From: an uncultured Exiguobacterium sp.
GTDB lineage: Bacteria; Bacillota; Bacilli; Exiguobacteriales; Exiguobacteriaceae
DNA: 64,000 bases
Reading direction: 5' to 3'
Assembly: GCA_913775715.1 (NCBI GenBank)
Contig: CAJYMC010000007.1
Location: 806,001-870,000, forward strand
The notes under the pieces are model-generated. The model did no database searches. It saw nothing but the letters and a program-made list of their open reading frames with translations, and was not told the origin of the DNA. Below are positions 32,267 to 42,267 of the stretch, piece by piece (the first letter of the stretch is position 1; every line of letters starts with the position of its first letter). The position numbers and the translations under genes are program-made.

Positions 32267-34664
32267 TCTACAAAACATCCTGAACTTGTCGCTCGAGCAA
32301 GTCGTCGGCGACCGGTTTGGTCGTTATTCGAAATATATCATCCAAGATCGTGCCTTACCGGATGCCCGGGATGGTCTCAAACCGGTACAACGCCGAATCT
32401 TGTATGCGATGCATACGGAAGGCAACCTGTTCGACCGGGCCTACCGGAAATCAGCGAAGACAGTCGGTGTCGTCATCGGTAACTACCATCCACACGGTGA
32501 TTCATCGGTCTATGAAGCAATGGTCCGCTTGAGCCAAGAGTGGAAACTCCGTTACCCGCTGATCGATATGCAAGGGAATAATGGATCAATCGACGGCGAT
32601 AGCGCGGCAGCGATGCGGTATACGGAAGCCCGTTTATCAAAAGTTTCGAGTCTGATTCTCGACGGGATCAACAAACAGACCGTCGATTACACGCTCAACT
32701 TCGATGATACGACAGAGGAACCGCTCGTCTTACCGTCACTCCTACCGAACTTGCTGATGAACGGTTCGACGGGGATTTCCGCTGGTTATGCAACCGAGAT
32801 TCCACCGCACCACGCGGGAGAAGTCCTCGATGCTGCGATTGGTCGGATTTCCGGTACGGTTCAGAACGTCGATGACTTGTTGACGCACATGCAAGGTCCT
32901 GATTTCCCGACTGGTGGTGTTGTTCAAGGGCTTGACGGCATCAAGAAGGCGTTCGAGACAGGACGCGGGAAAGTCATCATCCGCTCGCGCTCAACGATTG
33001 AGACACTGCGGGGTGGTCGTCAGCAAATCGTCATCACGGAGCTCCCGTATGAGGTCAATAAAGCCAATCTCGTTAAACGGATGGAAGAACTCCGTCTTGA
33101 TAAAAAGGTCGAAGGTGTCGCTGAAGTCCGTGATGAGACCGACCGCGACGGCTTACGGGTCGTCATCGAGTTGAAGAAGGAAGCGGACGCAGAAGGTGTC
33201 TTACACTTCTACCTCAAACAGACTGACTTACAAATTGCCTATAACTACAACATGGTCGCGATCCACGAGCGGACACCGCGGCAAATGGGCGTCTTGACGT
33301 TGCTTGATGCCTATCTTGCACACGTCAAGGAAGTCGTCATCCGCCGGACAGCGTTTGATCTCGAACAAGCGAAACGCCGTCAGGAAGTCGTTTCTGCCTT
33401 GATGACAGCGATCTCTGTCCTCGATGAGACACTTGCCTTGATCCGTTCTGCGTCGAACAAAGCAGACGCGAAAGACAAGCTGATCACGCGCTTCAACTTT
33501 ACGGATCGCCAAGCGGAAGCCGTCGTCATGCTCCAGCTGTACCGGTTAACGAATACCGATATCGTCGAGTTGCAGGAAGAAGCTGCGAAACTCGAGAAGG
33601 AAATCGCTCGTCTTGAGAAGATCCTTAACGATGAAAAGACACGGAATCGTCTCATCATCAAGGAATTGACAGTCTTGAAGGAACAAGTCGCGGACAAACG
33701 TCGCTCGACGATCGAAGCGGAAGTTGAAGAACTGAAGCTGAAGACGGAAGTCATGATCGCTGTCGAAGAAACGATGGTCTTCCTGTCGAAAAACGGTTAC
33801 GTCAAACGTTCGTCGCTCCGTTCATTCGGTGCCTCGAACGACTTACCGGACTTGAAGGAACAGGATCGTCCATTGCTCCAAGGGCAAGCGATGACGACGG
33901 ATCACTTGATCGTCTGGACCGTTCGCGGGAATTACTTGCTGATTCCGGTCCATCAATTGCCGGATACGAAATGGAAGGATGGCGGTCAACACGTCGCGAA
34001 CCTCGTTCCACTCGAACCGGGTGACCGGGTTCTCTCGGCGGATCTCGTCCGCTCGTTCGACGAAGCACAGCATTGCTTGTTCGTGACTCGTCAAGGGATG
34101 GTCAAACGCTCGAAACTGAGTGACTACAACGCCCAGCGGAAGTCAAAACCACTTCAAGGTGTTCGTTTGAAGGCAGACGATGAAGTCTTGTATGCTCAGG
34201 TCTCAACGGGTCAAACGGAGCTGTTCCTTGCAACACAGAACGGTTTCGGTCTCTGGTTCACGGAAGACGACGTTCCTGTCGTTGGTGTCCGGGCTGCCGG
34301 TGTTAAAGCGATCAACCTGAAGGATCAAGATGTCGTCGCGGGTGCAATTGGCTTCAAGGAAGCACCACAGATCGTCCTCTTGACGCAACGGGGTGCCTTG
34401 AAGAAGATGCGCCTCGCGGATCAGTTCCAAGTCTCGAGCCGTGCGCTCCGTGGCTTACAGTTGCTCCGTGATTTGAAATCGAAACCACACCAAGTCGCAG
34501 CATTGATCGACGTCACACAAGCGAAAGAATTGGTCCTCAGCGGAAAAGAGCAAGAGAAAACGATCCAAATCGGTTCGTTATCGTTCCTCGACCGCTTGTC
34601 GAACGGTTCATTTGCCTATGATGAAGAGAAATTCGGTCCATTGCTCGACTGGTATACACGATAA
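32259..34664 (+). CDS. parC: DNA topoisomerase IV subunit A
   Basis: 801 residues. Winged-helix DNA-binding core ([20 protein letters not shown]), catalytic Tyr121 in [10 protein letters not shown], and a C-terminal beta-pinwheel (repeats such as [18 protein letters not shown]). The quinolone-determining region [12 protein letters not shown] has wild-type Ser82 and Glu86 (S. aureus GrlA Ser80 and Glu84). Cleaves and passes DNA with ParE. Confidence 0.97.
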   Translation: MSNLQNILNLSLEQVVGDRFGRYSKYIIQDRALPDARDGLKPVQRRILYAMHTEGNLFDRAYRKSAKTVGVVIGNYHPHGDSSVYEAMVRLSQEWKLRYPLIDMQGNNGSIDGDSAAAMRYTEARLSKVSSLILDGINKQTVDYTLNFDDTTEEPLVLPSLLPNLLMNGSTGISAGYATEIPPHHAGEVLDAAIGRISGTVQNVDDLLTHMQGPDFPTGGVVQGLDGIKKAFETGRGKVIIRSRSTIETLRGGRQQIVITELPYEVNKANLVKRMEELRLDKKVEGVAEVRDETDRDGLRVVIELKKEADAEGVLHFYLKQTDLQIAYNYNMVAIHERTPRQMGVLTLLDAYLAHVKEVVIRRTAFDLEQAKRRQEVVSALMTAISVLDETLALIRSASNKADAKDKLITRFNFTDRQAEAVVMLQLYRLTNTDIVELQEEAAKLEKEIARLEKILNDEKTRNRLIIKELTVLKEQVADKRRSTIEAEVEELKLKTEVMIAVEETMVFLSKNGYVKRSSLRSFGASNDLPDLKEQDRPLLQGQAMTTDHLIVWTVRGNYLLIPVHQLPDTKWKDGGQHVANLVPLEPGDRVLSADLVRSFDEAQHCLFVTRQGMVKRSKLSDYNAQRKSKPLQGVRLKADDEVLYAQVSTGQTELFLATQNGFGLWFTEDDVPVVGVRAAGVKAINLKDQDVVAGAIGFKEAPQIVLLTQRGALKKMRLADQFQVSSRALRGLQLLRDLKSKPHQVAALIDVTQAKELVLSGKEQEKTIQIGSLSFLDRLSNGSFAYDEEKFGPLLDWYTR

Positions 34665-34669
34665 GACGA

Positions 34670-34701
34670 GGCTCCTCCGGATAACGGGGGAGCTTTTTTA
34701 G
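34670..34701 (+). terminator. Terminator of parE-parC
   Basis: GCTCCTCCG pairs with CGGGGGAGC, followed by seven T. Confidence 0.85.
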
Positions 34702-34782
34702 ATCTAGCGGGGCAGGAGAGGGGGAATTTTGAGACGAATGCTCGGAATTTTGAGATTTATCGCTATAAATATCGTTTACAAA

Positions 34783-34811
34783 TTGAAACACTGACCAATA
34801 ACGGCTACAAT
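34783..34811 (+). promoter_or_regulatory. Sigma-A promoter of the Nudix gene
   Basis: TTGAAA (34783-34788), 17-base spacer, TACAAT (34806-34811). Confidence 0.8.
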
Positions 34812-34817
34812 AGAAGA

Positions 34818-34957
34818 AATAGTCAGGTCACGATTCGTCACGAACAAGCGTCGGGTCACGCGTCTCCGCAGCTTTGCTTATAGCGTCAATTGATCAAGCA
34901 GCTACGGGACCGTCCCTTTAGCTGCTTGTTGTGCAATCTGCCGACCTTGGAGAGGTG
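34818..34957 (+). promoter_or_regulatory. Structured ~140-base leader of the Nudix gene
   Basis: Between promoter and gene. GTCACG occurs at 34827, 34837 and 34855. At 34895-34928 a very strong hairpin (CAAGCAGCTA with TAGCTGCTTG, inner GGGA with TCCC) is followed by TTGTTG, like an attenuator. It fits no riboswitch class I know. Confidence 0.5.
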
Positions 34958-34963
34958 ATGAAG

Positions 34964-35434
34964 ATGAAATTCAGACGTCGCGAAAAAGTAGCAATCTATA
35001 TCACTCGGGAAAAACCTAACGGATGGGAACTACTTGTTTTTCATCCACAATCGGCTCCTGAGAGTGATTGGCAGATCCCCGCAGGTACGATCGAAGATGC
35101 TGAAATCGCAAAAGAAGCGGCTGTCCGTGAGACGCTTGAGGAAAGTGGTCTCTCGTTAGCATCCGTCCAGTACATCGGCGAAGAAGAGATGCGCTATCCG
35201 GAGCGAATGCGGGTGCATTACACGTATTTCTACCATGCGCACATCGAATGCCAAGAGAACCGTTGGACGCATTGTGTGGCTGGTGACGGTCAGGATTGCG
35301 GTGATTTCTTTGATTTCGCGTGGTTGCCACTTGATCGGATCACGCAACTTGAACGCCGCCATCATATATTCCTGGATCGTTTGATTCATCGATTGGAACG
35401 GACACGTCCGTATGATTGTCGAAAACACGGTTAA
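34964..35434 (+). CDS. Nudix hydrolase
   Basis: 156 residues from ATG 34964; GAGAGGTG is too close to the ATG at 34958. The Nudix box is intact (GTIEDAEIAKEAAVRETLEESGL, positions about 40-62, with the REtLEE core binding Mg). Hydrolyses a nucleoside diphosphate linked to another group; the substrate is unknown. Single gene behind a structured leader. Confidence 0.88.
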   Translation: MKFRRREKVAIYITREKPNGWELLVFHPQSAPESDWQIPAGTIEDAEIAKEAAVRETLEESGLSLASVQYIGEEEMRYPERMRVHYTYFYHAHIECQENRWTHCVAGDGQDCGDFFDFAWLPLDRITQLERRHHIFLDRLIHRLERTRPYDCRKHG

Positions 35435-35448
35435 TTCCGTGTTTTTTT
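35422..35448 (+). terminator. Terminator of the Nudix gene
   Basis: AAAACACGG pairs with CCGTGTTTT in a T-rich tail of seven T, overlapping the end of the gene. Confidence 0.82.
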
Positions 35449-35449
35449 G

Positions 35450-35492
35450 TTTTGTCTCACTATCTTAAGTTTACCCTGATTATGAGACAAAA
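35450..35492. repeat. Inverted repeat TTTTGTCTCA ... TGAGACAAAA
   Basis: Ten-base perfect arms 23 bases apart, with no T run behind. Possible protein site; unexplained. Confidence 0.4.
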
Positions 35493-35620
35493 TCTTATAA
35501 CTATTGATAATATATGTTATGTTAACTTGAATAAAAAAATGATCTTTTAGTCAGATTCATCCATTCCCCCTGTCGTGTAAAAATCGGTCTATCGTCCTGT
35601 TGGTCTTCTTCTTCATTCTT

Positions 35621-35671
35621 TGTTACTCTAATAACAGTAACACCGCTAATGTTACCTTTTTAACGGTAACA
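35621..35671. promoter_or_regulatory. Tandem palindromes upstream of satD
   Basis: Two 22-base palindromes of the same plan, TGTTACT-N8-AGTAACA (35621-35642) and TGTTACC-N8-GGTAACA (35650-35671), with starts 29 bases apart, close to three helical turns. A TAAAAT -10 at 35674-35679 follows. Strong operator candidate; regulator unknown. Confidence 0.65.
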
Positions 35672-35720
35672 AATAAAATGTTTCCATGATTGTGGCAACA
35701 AATGAACAGGAGGAATCGTC

Positions 35721-36368
35721 ATGCAAGCTGTTGCCTTGTCGTTTGATGTCAAAGGCTCCCGCGATTATCCGAGCAAAGAAGCATTACTTCAAGCGCTCCG
35801 AGAACTCGCGAACAATCTGAATACGGCATTTCCAACGAGTATCGTTCCGTTCCAAATCAAATCCGGTGATAGCTTACTAGCGGTATTTGCGGATTATCCG
35901 GTTAGTTATCCGGTCATTCTGCACTTATTGAATCAAGAATTACCAGGTTACATCGGGATCGGATTTGGTCAGTATGAGACGATTTCGACGACCCAAGCTG
36001 AAGAAGCCAATGGTAGTGCGATCATTCACGCTTTTGAAGCGCAAGAACAGGCGAAGACGCTTCCGTCACGGATCGCCTTTGCTGGACCGCCCTACTTACC
36101 GACCGCCCTGCTGAATGGCTATCTCGAGATGCTTTATCCGGCGTATTTCGGGAAGACGGACCGTCAGATTGAACTGCACCGGTTGATGGATCAATATCCA
36201 GATGATACGTATGAAGAGATCGGTCTGAAGATGGGCTTTAAAGAACAAGATGCCCGCGCGAATGTCGCAAAACTCGTTTCCCGCTCGCAGCGTAAGCAAC
36301 GGAAGCGTCTTGAAGCTGCCTTGACACAGGCACTGGAGCAATTCCAAGTCTGGGAGGCGATTCGGTGA
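35721..36368 (+). CDS. SatD family protein
   Basis: 215 residues. N-terminal region FDVKGSRDYPSKEALLQALRELANNLN and IKSGDSLLAVF match the SatD family, a group of putative regulators with a nucleotide-cyclase-like N-terminal part. The C terminus (TYEEIGLKMGFKEQDARANVAKLVSRSQRKQ) looks like a sigma-factor-type helix-turn-helix. AGGAGG precedes ATG 35721. Overlaps the DUF3307 gene by 4 bases, the usual partnership. Confidence 0.8.
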   Translation: MQAVALSFDVKGSRDYPSKEALLQALRELANNLNTAFPTSIVPFQIKSGDSLLAVFADYPVSYPVILHLLNQELPGYIGIGFGQYETISTTQAEEANGSAIIHAFEAQEQAKTLPSRIAFAGPPYLPTALLNGYLEMLYPAYFGKTDRQIELHRLMDQYPDDTYEEIGLKMGFKEQDARANVAKLVSRSQRKQRKRLEAALTQALEQFQVWEAIR

Positions 36369-37159
36369 CTGTCTTACTGAGTCTTATCCTTGTCCACCTA
36401 CTTGCTGATTTTCCATTACAGACGAAACGGATGGCGTTACTGAAACATCGACACCGACGCAGCTTGTTCCAACACCTTGCCGTTCACGCGGCTCTGATGC
36501 TATTTATCCTTGCGTTCTTCGTTATTCGAGGGCAGTTAACCCTCGACATCGCCGGATGGCTAGGAGGCAGCATTCTCGTGTTTCACGCCCTACTCGATGC
36601 CTCCCCGCTTAAACGCCGCGTCAAGCAAGCAGCGGCGTACTGGATTGATCAAGCGTTACATATCGCTGCCATCATCGCTTTGACATGGGTGTTCGTCCCG
36701 ATCGATTGGTCGTTGTCGTTCACGCGACCCGAGCAGGTCCTCTGGATTCTATGTTTTAGTTTAGTGACGACGGAATTGCTCGGTCACGGGATTGCTTTGA
36801 TGCTCGCACCATTCGCTCCACGCTTGATCGAAGCGCATTTCGAGCGAAAAGTGACACGTAAGGAGCAATTAGACGGCGTTTCGCGGACCGTCACACATGA
36901 AGTCGAAGATTCTGCGCGCAGTTATACGACGGAATTAAACGGAATCGGGCGTTATATCGGTCTCGTCGAACGGGCGATCATTACCCTGCTCGTCGTCACG
37001 AACGCAACCGGAGCCATCGGGTTCATCATTGCTTTGAAGGCACTGGCCCGTTTTAAACAGTTTGAAGATCGCCGCTTTGCGGAATATTACATCATCGGGA
37101 GCTTGCTCAGTATCTTAGGTGCGATTTTATGTGGTCTGGCGATTCGCGTCGCACTCTAA
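36365..37159 (+). CDS. DUF3307 membrane protein
   Basis: 264 residues from GTG 36365 (GTGA overlap). Multiple membrane helices; LLADFPLQTKRMALLKHRHR at the N terminus is the DUF3307 signature. Usually paired with SatD. Function unknown; possibly part of a membrane stress response controlled by SatD (inference). Confidence 0.8.
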   Translation: MTVLLSLILVHLLADFPLQTKRMALLKHRHRRSLFQHLAVHAALMLFILAFFVIRGQLTLDIAGWLGGSILVFHALLDASPLKRRVKQAAAYWIDQALHIAAIIALTWVFVPIDWSLSFTRPEQVLWILCFSLVTTELLGHGIALMLAPFAPRLIEAHFERKVTRKEQLDGVSRTVTHEVEDSARSYTTELNGIGRYIGLVERAIITLLVVTNATGAIGFIIALKALARFKQFEDRRFAEYYIIGSLLSILGAILCGLAIRVAL

Positions 37160-37205
37160 ACGATGAATGAAAGTGAGGGAGACGGTTTGGACCGTCGCAC
37201 GAAGC

Positions 37206-37757
37206 ATGAAACAAATTGGATTAGTGAGACATCACCGGGTGACGGAAGGATACCCGACGAAAGGCTGGATCAGCGCCAGCGATATTGAAAAATGGATTGA
37301 ACGGTATGATACGTCAGACATCGATATTCAACCGGTCGAGCTCGGTCAGATCGACTGGACAGTCTGTTATGCGAGTAGCATGCCACGCGCCGTCCAGACG
37401 GCGCAGAGCGTCTACGATCAAGAGATCATCGTGACGGATCTACTGCGGGAAGTACCGTTTCCGACAATTCGCTCGAATCTCCGGTTACCGTTTCTTGGCT
37501 GGGCGGTCCTCGGTCGACTGGCAGCCCCGTTTAGCAAACGGATTCAAGCGGAAATCAAGGATGCGAATGAACGGATCGAGGTCCTGTTGAATCAATTGAT
37601 GTTCGAGGATGATGAACGGGTCTTACTCGTTGGGCACGGCGGCATGATGATTCTGATGCGGGCTGCCTTGAAGCGTCGCGGTTATCGCGGACCCCGGTTC
37701 GGTCATCCGCGCAACGGTATGCTCTATCTGTTCGAGAAAGAGGAACCGACATGTTGA
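37206..37757 (+). CDS. Histidine phosphatase family protein
   Basis: About 183 residues. Phosphoglycerate-mutase-like: LVRHHRV (RHH in place of the common RHG) at the N terminus and VGHGGMM near residue 140 carry the two catalytic His. YASSMPRAVQTAQSV is the second arginine-bearing segment. The start is uncertain: ATG 37206 begins at the first strand, while ATG 37167 is in frame but lacks a ribosome site. Overlaps the next gene by 7 bases. Confidence 0.82.
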   Translation: MKQIGLVRHHRVTEGYPTKGWISASDIEKWIERYDTSDIDIQPVELGQIDWTVCYASSMPRAVQTAQSVYDQEIIVTDLLREVPFPTIRSNLRLPFLGWAVLGRLAAPFSKRIQAEIKDANERIEVLLNQLMFEDDERVLLVGHGGMMILMRAALKRRGYRGPRFGHPRNGMLYLFEKEEPTC

Positions 37758-38614
37758 AATGGGGCTCAACGATTCTGTTAGCACTCTGCCTGATCGTCAT
37801 CTTCTACACGACCCGGGATGAAGAGCCCCCTGCTCCAACAGCAGGACAAATGGAGGTCTATGGTTTTGATGTCGGTCAAGGCGATAGCACGTTCATTCGG
37901 ACGAAGGAAGACGCGATCTTGATTGACGGTGGGAATAACGGCAAAGGCGAGGATGTCGTCCGATACCTGCAAGAACTGGGTGTTAAACGCTTAACAGCAG
38001 TTATCGCGACACATCCAGACGCTGATCATATCGGTGGACTCGATACCGTCCTTGATGCCTTTCCAGTCGACAGCGTTTATGCCCCGCGTGTCACGCATAC
38101 GACGGAGACGTACCGTGATTTCCTCCTTGCTGTCAAACGTGAAGGGGTGACGATCAAAGCCGTCAAAGCGGGTCTAGAGATACCGAGTGTAGCCGCACGC
38201 TTTATGTTCCTTGCTCCCCTAACGGACGGAACGCAGGATCTTAACAGTTGGAGTGCCGTGCTGCGGGTCGAACATGGACAGGACCGATTCCTCTTCATGG
38301 GCGACGCGCCGATCCGGACAGAACGACAATTGCTTGATTCAAATAAAGATCTTAGCGCCGATGTCTTGAAGCTTGGGCATCACGGAGCAGACACATCGTC
38401 CTCCCTGCCCTTCCTACAAGCCGTTAATCCGAAACGTGCCTTGATCTCAGCCGGGAAGGACAATGCCTATCGTCACCCACGGCCCTCCGTCTTACAGGAG
38501 CTGAAAGAGGAACGGATCACGATTGACCGAACCGATCAAAGTGGCACGATCCAGTATATCTCGACTGGTGACGGCATCAAGGAATCGAACCGGACTGATT
38601 TACGACCGGAATAA
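37751..38614 (+). CDS. ComEC/Rec2-related metallo-beta-lactamase-fold hydrolase
   Basis: 287 residues. N-terminal membrane anchor (STILLALCLIVIFYTT), then a beta-lactamase-like domain: DVGQGDSTFI, ATHPDADHIGGL (metal-binding HxDxDH near residue 90), GDAP and LGHHGADTS. It corresponds to the extracellular C-terminal domain of ComEC without its channel, so it faces outside. Probably degrades or hydrolyses nucleic-acid-like substrates (inference). Followed by DUF3006, a frequent partner. Confidence 0.86.
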   Translation: MLKWGSTILLALCLIVIFYTTRDEEPPAPTAGQMEVYGFDVGQGDSTFIRTKEDAILIDGGNNGKGEDVVRYLQELGVKRLTAVIATHPDADHIGGLDTVLDAFPVDSVYAPRVTHTTETYRDFLLAVKREGVTIKAVKAGLEIPSVAARFMFLAPLTDGTQDLNSWSAVLRVEHGQDRFLFMGDAPIRTERQLLDSNKDLSADVLKLGHHGADTSSSLPFLQAVNPKRALISAGKDNAYRHPRPSVLQELKEERITIDRTDQSGTIQYISTGDGIKESNRTDLRPE

Positions 38615-38635
38615 CGAGACGTGGAGGTGCATCAG

Positions 38636-38851
38636 ATGCGATTGACCCTAGCTGATTTTGAAGACGATCTAGCGATTTGCGAAACCGACGACCGCGAGAC
38701 GATCACGTTACCGAAAGGTCGTTTACCGCGCCATGCGACGATTGGTGACCGACTAGACTGGAGTGGGCGTTCGATTCGGATCTTACGCGATGAGACGAAC
38801 GCACGTAAAAAAGAGATCACCGAGTTGATGGATGATCTCTTTGAAGAATGA
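38636..38851 (+). CDS. DUF3006 domain protein
   Basis: 71 residues from ATG 38636 after GGAGGTG. Short beta-rich fold (ADFEDDLAICETDDRETITLPKGRLP) typical of DUF3006, which usually follows ComEC-like metallo-hydrolases. Function unknown. Confidence 0.82.
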   Translation: MRLTLADFEDDLAICETDDRETITLPKGRLPRHATIGDRLDWSGRSIRILRDETNARKKEITELMDDLFEE

Positions 38852-38854
38852 TGG

Positions 38855-38886
38855 GACTTCCTCAGAACGATGAGGGAGTCTTTTTT
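38855..38886. terminator. Terminator after DUF3006
   Basis: GACTTCCTCA pairs with TGAGGGAGTC, followed by six T, just before the convergent small gene. Confidence 0.85.
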
Positions 38887-39112
38887 AACCGAGTAGACTG
38901 ATGACGAGTCCAGCGATGAGGCCTGCTGTGAATAAAGAACCGATTATATACGTCAGCAAACGTAATCCGAATGGGAGTCGACGGATCGCAGCAAATGCTC
39001 GACGATTCGGAGGTCCTCCAGCGACGGTACGTTGGTAATCATCGAGCGGACTATGGGCGACATCATGATGATCGATTGGAGTGGTGTCGGATTCCGTAGT
39101 GTGTTGTTTCAT
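38885..39112 (-). CDS. Small single-pass membrane protein
   Basis: 75 residues. Charged N terminus and a C-terminal helix (LLTYIIGSLFTAGLIAGLVISLLG). AAGGGGGA lies upstream. No family recognised. Confidence 0.62.
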   Translation of the reverse strand: MKQHTTESDTTPIDHHDVAHSPLDDYQRTVAGGPPNRRAFAAIRRLPFGLRLLTYIIGSLFTAGLIAGLVISLLG

Positions 39113-39336
39113 GAGTCCATTCCCCCTTCTCTTAGCAACCTTATGTACTTTATTCGCTAAGTGACTTCATTATCCTGTTTCAATTTTTTTGATATTTCAC
39201 GAAACTTTTGGATGAAACTGGTAGTATAAAAGATAGACGTATTTCTTTATGCGCGATTCCTGGAAAATCACTAGCGATTTTTTCTGAATTTTCGTACACT
39301 TTAGAAATACGATGTATCTTAAAGGGGGAATCATCT

Positions 39337-40245
39337 ATGTTTCAAACGTTACGGACATCACTCAAACAATCTGTCCTTGGTCAGGACGATGTGATTGATC
39401 ATTTATTGATGGGCTTGCTCGCAGAAGGCCATGTGTTGCTCGAAGACCGTCCGGGGACCGGTAAGACAACACTAGCAAAAGCACTGGCGCAAACACTCGA
39501 AGCGAAGTTCTCACGTGTTCAATGTACAGCGGATACGTTACCGACCGATCTACTTGGGATGGAGTTATTCAACCCGCTGACAGGATCGTTTGAACAACGG
39601 TTTGGTCCGCTATTCGCGAATATCGTCCTCGTCGATGAAATCAACCGGACGACTCCGCGGACACAGTCAGCATTGCTCGAGGCAATGGCGGAAGGACAAG
39701 TGACGATCGGGGATACTTCTTATACGTTACCGCAACACTTTCTTGTCATCGCGACACAAAATCCGTTCGATGGACACGGTACATTCCCGCTGCCGCATGC
39801 CCAACTCGACCGTTTCTTGTTCAAGTTGTCGTTCGCTCCCCTAACACGTCAGGCGGAGAAGGCATTATTACGTGGGGTACACTTAACAGCAGCCGAAATC
39901 CAGATTCCGCTCGAACAGCTCAATGACTGGAAAGAAGAGGTCGTCGCCGTCTCGATCGACGATAGCGTCGAAAACTACTTACTCGACGTCTGTGACGCAC
40001 TCCGTGCCCATCGAGACGTTGAAATCGGACCGAGTCCACGGGCGACGCTCGCACTCTTGAAAGCTGCAAAAGCACGTGCTTGGATGCAGGAACGGGCATA
40101 CGTCACACCAGAGGACGTCAAGCACTTGGCGACGCCATTGCTTGCCCACCGTCTCGTCTTGACGCTCGAAGCGACGCTGAAGTTGTCGAACGAACGTCTC
40201 GTCGAACAGGTCCTCGATTCACTCACTGTCCCGACTGAGGTGTAA
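39337..40245 (+). CDS. MoxR-family AAA+ ATPase
   Basis: 302 residues from ATG 39337, preceded by AAAGGGGG. Walker A RPGTGKTTLA near residue 45, Walker B IVLVDEINR near 105, sensor 1 IATQNPFD. MoxR proteins act as chaperones for metal insertion or membrane-complex assembly. First of a three-gene operon with DUF58 and a transmembrane protein, the standard arrangement. Confidence 0.92.
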   Translation: MFQTLRTSLKQSVLGQDDVIDHLLMGLLAEGHVLLEDRPGTGKTTLAKALAQTLEAKFSRVQCTADTLPTDLLGMELFNPLTGSFEQRFGPLFANIVLVDEINRTTPRTQSALLEAMAEGQVTIGDTSYTLPQHFLVIATQNPFDGHGTFPLPHAQLDRFLFKLSFAPLTRQAEKALLRGVHLTAAEIQIPLEQLNDWKEEVVAVSIDDSVENYLLDVCDALRAHRDVEIGPSPRATLALLKAAKARAWMQERAYVTPEDVKHLATPLLAHRLVLTLEATLKLSNERLVEQVLDSLTVPTEV

Positions 40246-40248
40246 GCG

Positions 40249-41295
40249 ATGCAATTGATCATACCAAAAGGCTTTAACCTCATCATTCTTACGATGACGG
40301 GCGTAAGCGGGATCATCGTCGGTCTGTATGGTCCTATCTGGATTGCGGCTTTGTTATTCGCTTATACGCTATACGGCTGGGGGATGCCCTATTACCTCGA
40401 ATACGTCGCGAAACGAATTCACGTCAAACTTCTTGAGACGGTCCGTGCCTTCCGGGAAGAAAAGCTCGAGATTCCGTTCGAGTTGACGAATCCGACGAAG
40501 TTACCGCTCGGTCGGATTACGATCTCCGGATTACTCGGGGATCAGATCAATCTTCCTAATGCGAGTAGTCAATTTTGGCGTCAACACCTCTATGTTGGTA
40601 AACAGACGACCATTCCGTTTTCGATCGATGTCATCGCTGCACGGCGGGGAACGATTCGGATTCAATCGTTTGACATCATGATCTCGGACCCGTTTCATGT
40701 AATGACGATTTATATCACGCTCAACATCCAGGAGTTGGGTCACGTCTTCCCGGATTTCGCGCCAGCGTCCGTCGAGTGGAATGAGCGGATGATTCCCGGT
40801 GAGACGATTGATCGCTCGAGTCCGTTCACCGATCGCTCGAGTTTCCATTCCGTCGTTCCCTACTCTGGAGACGCGAAATCGATCTATTGGTCCGCTTATG
40901 CGAAGACGAACGAACTGTATTCCTATCAGTATGACCGCAAACGTAACCATGATTATGCCGTGATCGTCGATGGTCTGTCGGCAGACGGACTCGCCCTTCG
41001 CTCGGACTTCGAAAAACTCTTATCGCGTGCCGCGACGATTATCCGTGAACTTGAGAAACAAGGGGCTTCCTACAGCCTCTGGATCTCGATGGTCAATCGA
41101 TCCGGTCAGTGGTACCATGTTCCATCTGGGACGGGAAAACATCAATTCCTAAGGACGATGGAATGCCTCGCTCGAATTTCCGAATACGATCTACCGCTCG
41201 AGCGCCGGTACTTCACGAAGCGATTGCAACGGAGTGTGCCATCGACGACGGCTGAGATTCATCTGGGTCACCGGCAGAAAGGAGTGAGCGCATGA
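40249..41295 (+). CDS. DUF58 (von Willebrand-like) protein
   Basis: 348 residues. Two N-terminal helices, then the DUF58 core (PYSGDAKSIYWSAYAKTNELYSYQYDRKRNHDYAVIVDG), which contains the MIDAS-like Asp. Partner of MoxR. Starts 3 bases after its stop and overlaps the next gene by 4 bases. Confidence 0.87.
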   Translation: MQLIIPKGFNLIILTMTGVSGIIVGLYGPIWIAALLFAYTLYGWGMPYYLEYVAKRIHVKLLETVRAFREEKLEIPFELTNPTKLPLGRITISGLLGDQINLPNASSQFWRQHLYVGKQTTIPFSIDVIAARRGTIRIQSFDIMISDPFHVMTIYITLNIQELGHVFPDFAPASVEWNERMIPGETIDRSSPFTDRSSFHSVVPYSGDAKSIYWSAYAKTNELYSYQYDRKRNHDYAVIVDGLSADGLALRSDFEKLLSRAATIIRELEKQGASYSLWISMVNRSGQWYHVPSGTGKHQFLRTMECLARISEYDLPLERRYFTKRLQRSVPSTTAEIHLGHRQKGVSA

Positions 41296-42266
41296 TTCTC
41301 TGGTGGATATTCCTTGCGAGTTTGTTACCAGTTCCGTTCTATCTAGCACTCGCTTTTCCGGCACTCGCCTTCGTGCCGCACCGCTCGTTTCGAATCGGAT
41401 TACAGCTACTCGTAGCGGGGTCATTATATTTCCTCTCTCCCGTAGCTAGCATCTTAGCCCTCATCTTCGTCGCTTGGACCGCGTTTCTTGATACGGTCGA
41501 TTCAGCATGGCGTTATGCTACGAGTGCGGTGGTCATTGGTGTCGTGATGGTATTGTTCCCGGGAATGACACCACCGCTTGGCGCCTTTTTAATCCTGCTC
41601 TTCGTCGTCGCATACCCATTCGTCGTCACGTACATGACAGAGTGGCGACGTATCTTCCCGACGATCGCTATCGTACTTAGTGCAGGGCTGATCATCGCAC
41701 TCGTCTTCCGGCTTACGAAAGAAGCCCTCGTCGGATCCGTCACGAGTGCGATTCGTCCGCTATTTGAAGCCTTCGGTTCACTGTTCCTTTGGACGGAACC
41801 ACTTGGTCGGAAAGCGGATAAGATGACAAGCTGGACAATGGGGCAAGAAAATATTAAAGACGTCAATGAAGTGAAGCAAGCAACCGTCCAAGCCGGAACA
41901 GCAGATTGGGTTTGGATCGTGATTACGCTTCTGACTGTCATCATTGTTACAGTCACGCTTTATGTCATCCGGAAGCGAAAAGTCATAGCGATTGAGCGAG
42001 AACAAACCGTTAAGCATTCCAGACAGATACGGACACATGCGCCAAAGCGGCATAGTCATCATCCGCTCCTGAAGATTGCTTCCCAACTCGAGCAAGCCTT
42101 CCCGAGACGCCATGAAGAGACGACGCTAGAGTGGTTGACGCGAATCGAGTTCCCAGATGCGTCATCAAACGCTCGTCTGATTGACGGGATCGAGTTCAGT
42201 CCAAGTGAACCAGCCTACGACATCCAGACGTTCCGCCGTCAAGTACGCGAACAAATCGAACGTTAA
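41292..42266 (+). CDS. Membrane protein with DUF4129-like C-terminal region
   Basis: 324 residues, about six N-terminal membrane segments and one further helix near residue 220, then a cytoplasmic tail (LEQAFPRRHEETTLEWLTRIEF) like DUF4129. The transglutaminase domain often found in this operon is missing. ATG overlaps the DUF58 stop (ATGA). Confidence 0.72.
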   Translation: MILWWIFLASLLPVPFYLALAFPALAFVPHRSFRIGLQLLVAGSLYFLSPVASILALIFVAWTAFLDTVDSAWRYATSAVVIGVVMVLFPGMTPPLGAFLILLFVVAYPFVVTYMTEWRRIFPTIAIVLSAGLIIALVFRLTKEALVGSVTSAIRPLFEAFGSLFLWTEPLGRKADKMTSWTMGQENIKDVNEVKQATVQAGTADWVWIVITLLTVIIVTVTLYVIRKRKVIAIEREQTVKHSRQIRTHAPKRHSHHPLLKIASQLEQAFPRRHEETTLEWLTRIEFPDASSNARLIDGIEFSPSEPAYDIQTFRRQVREQIER

Positions 42267-42267
42267 C

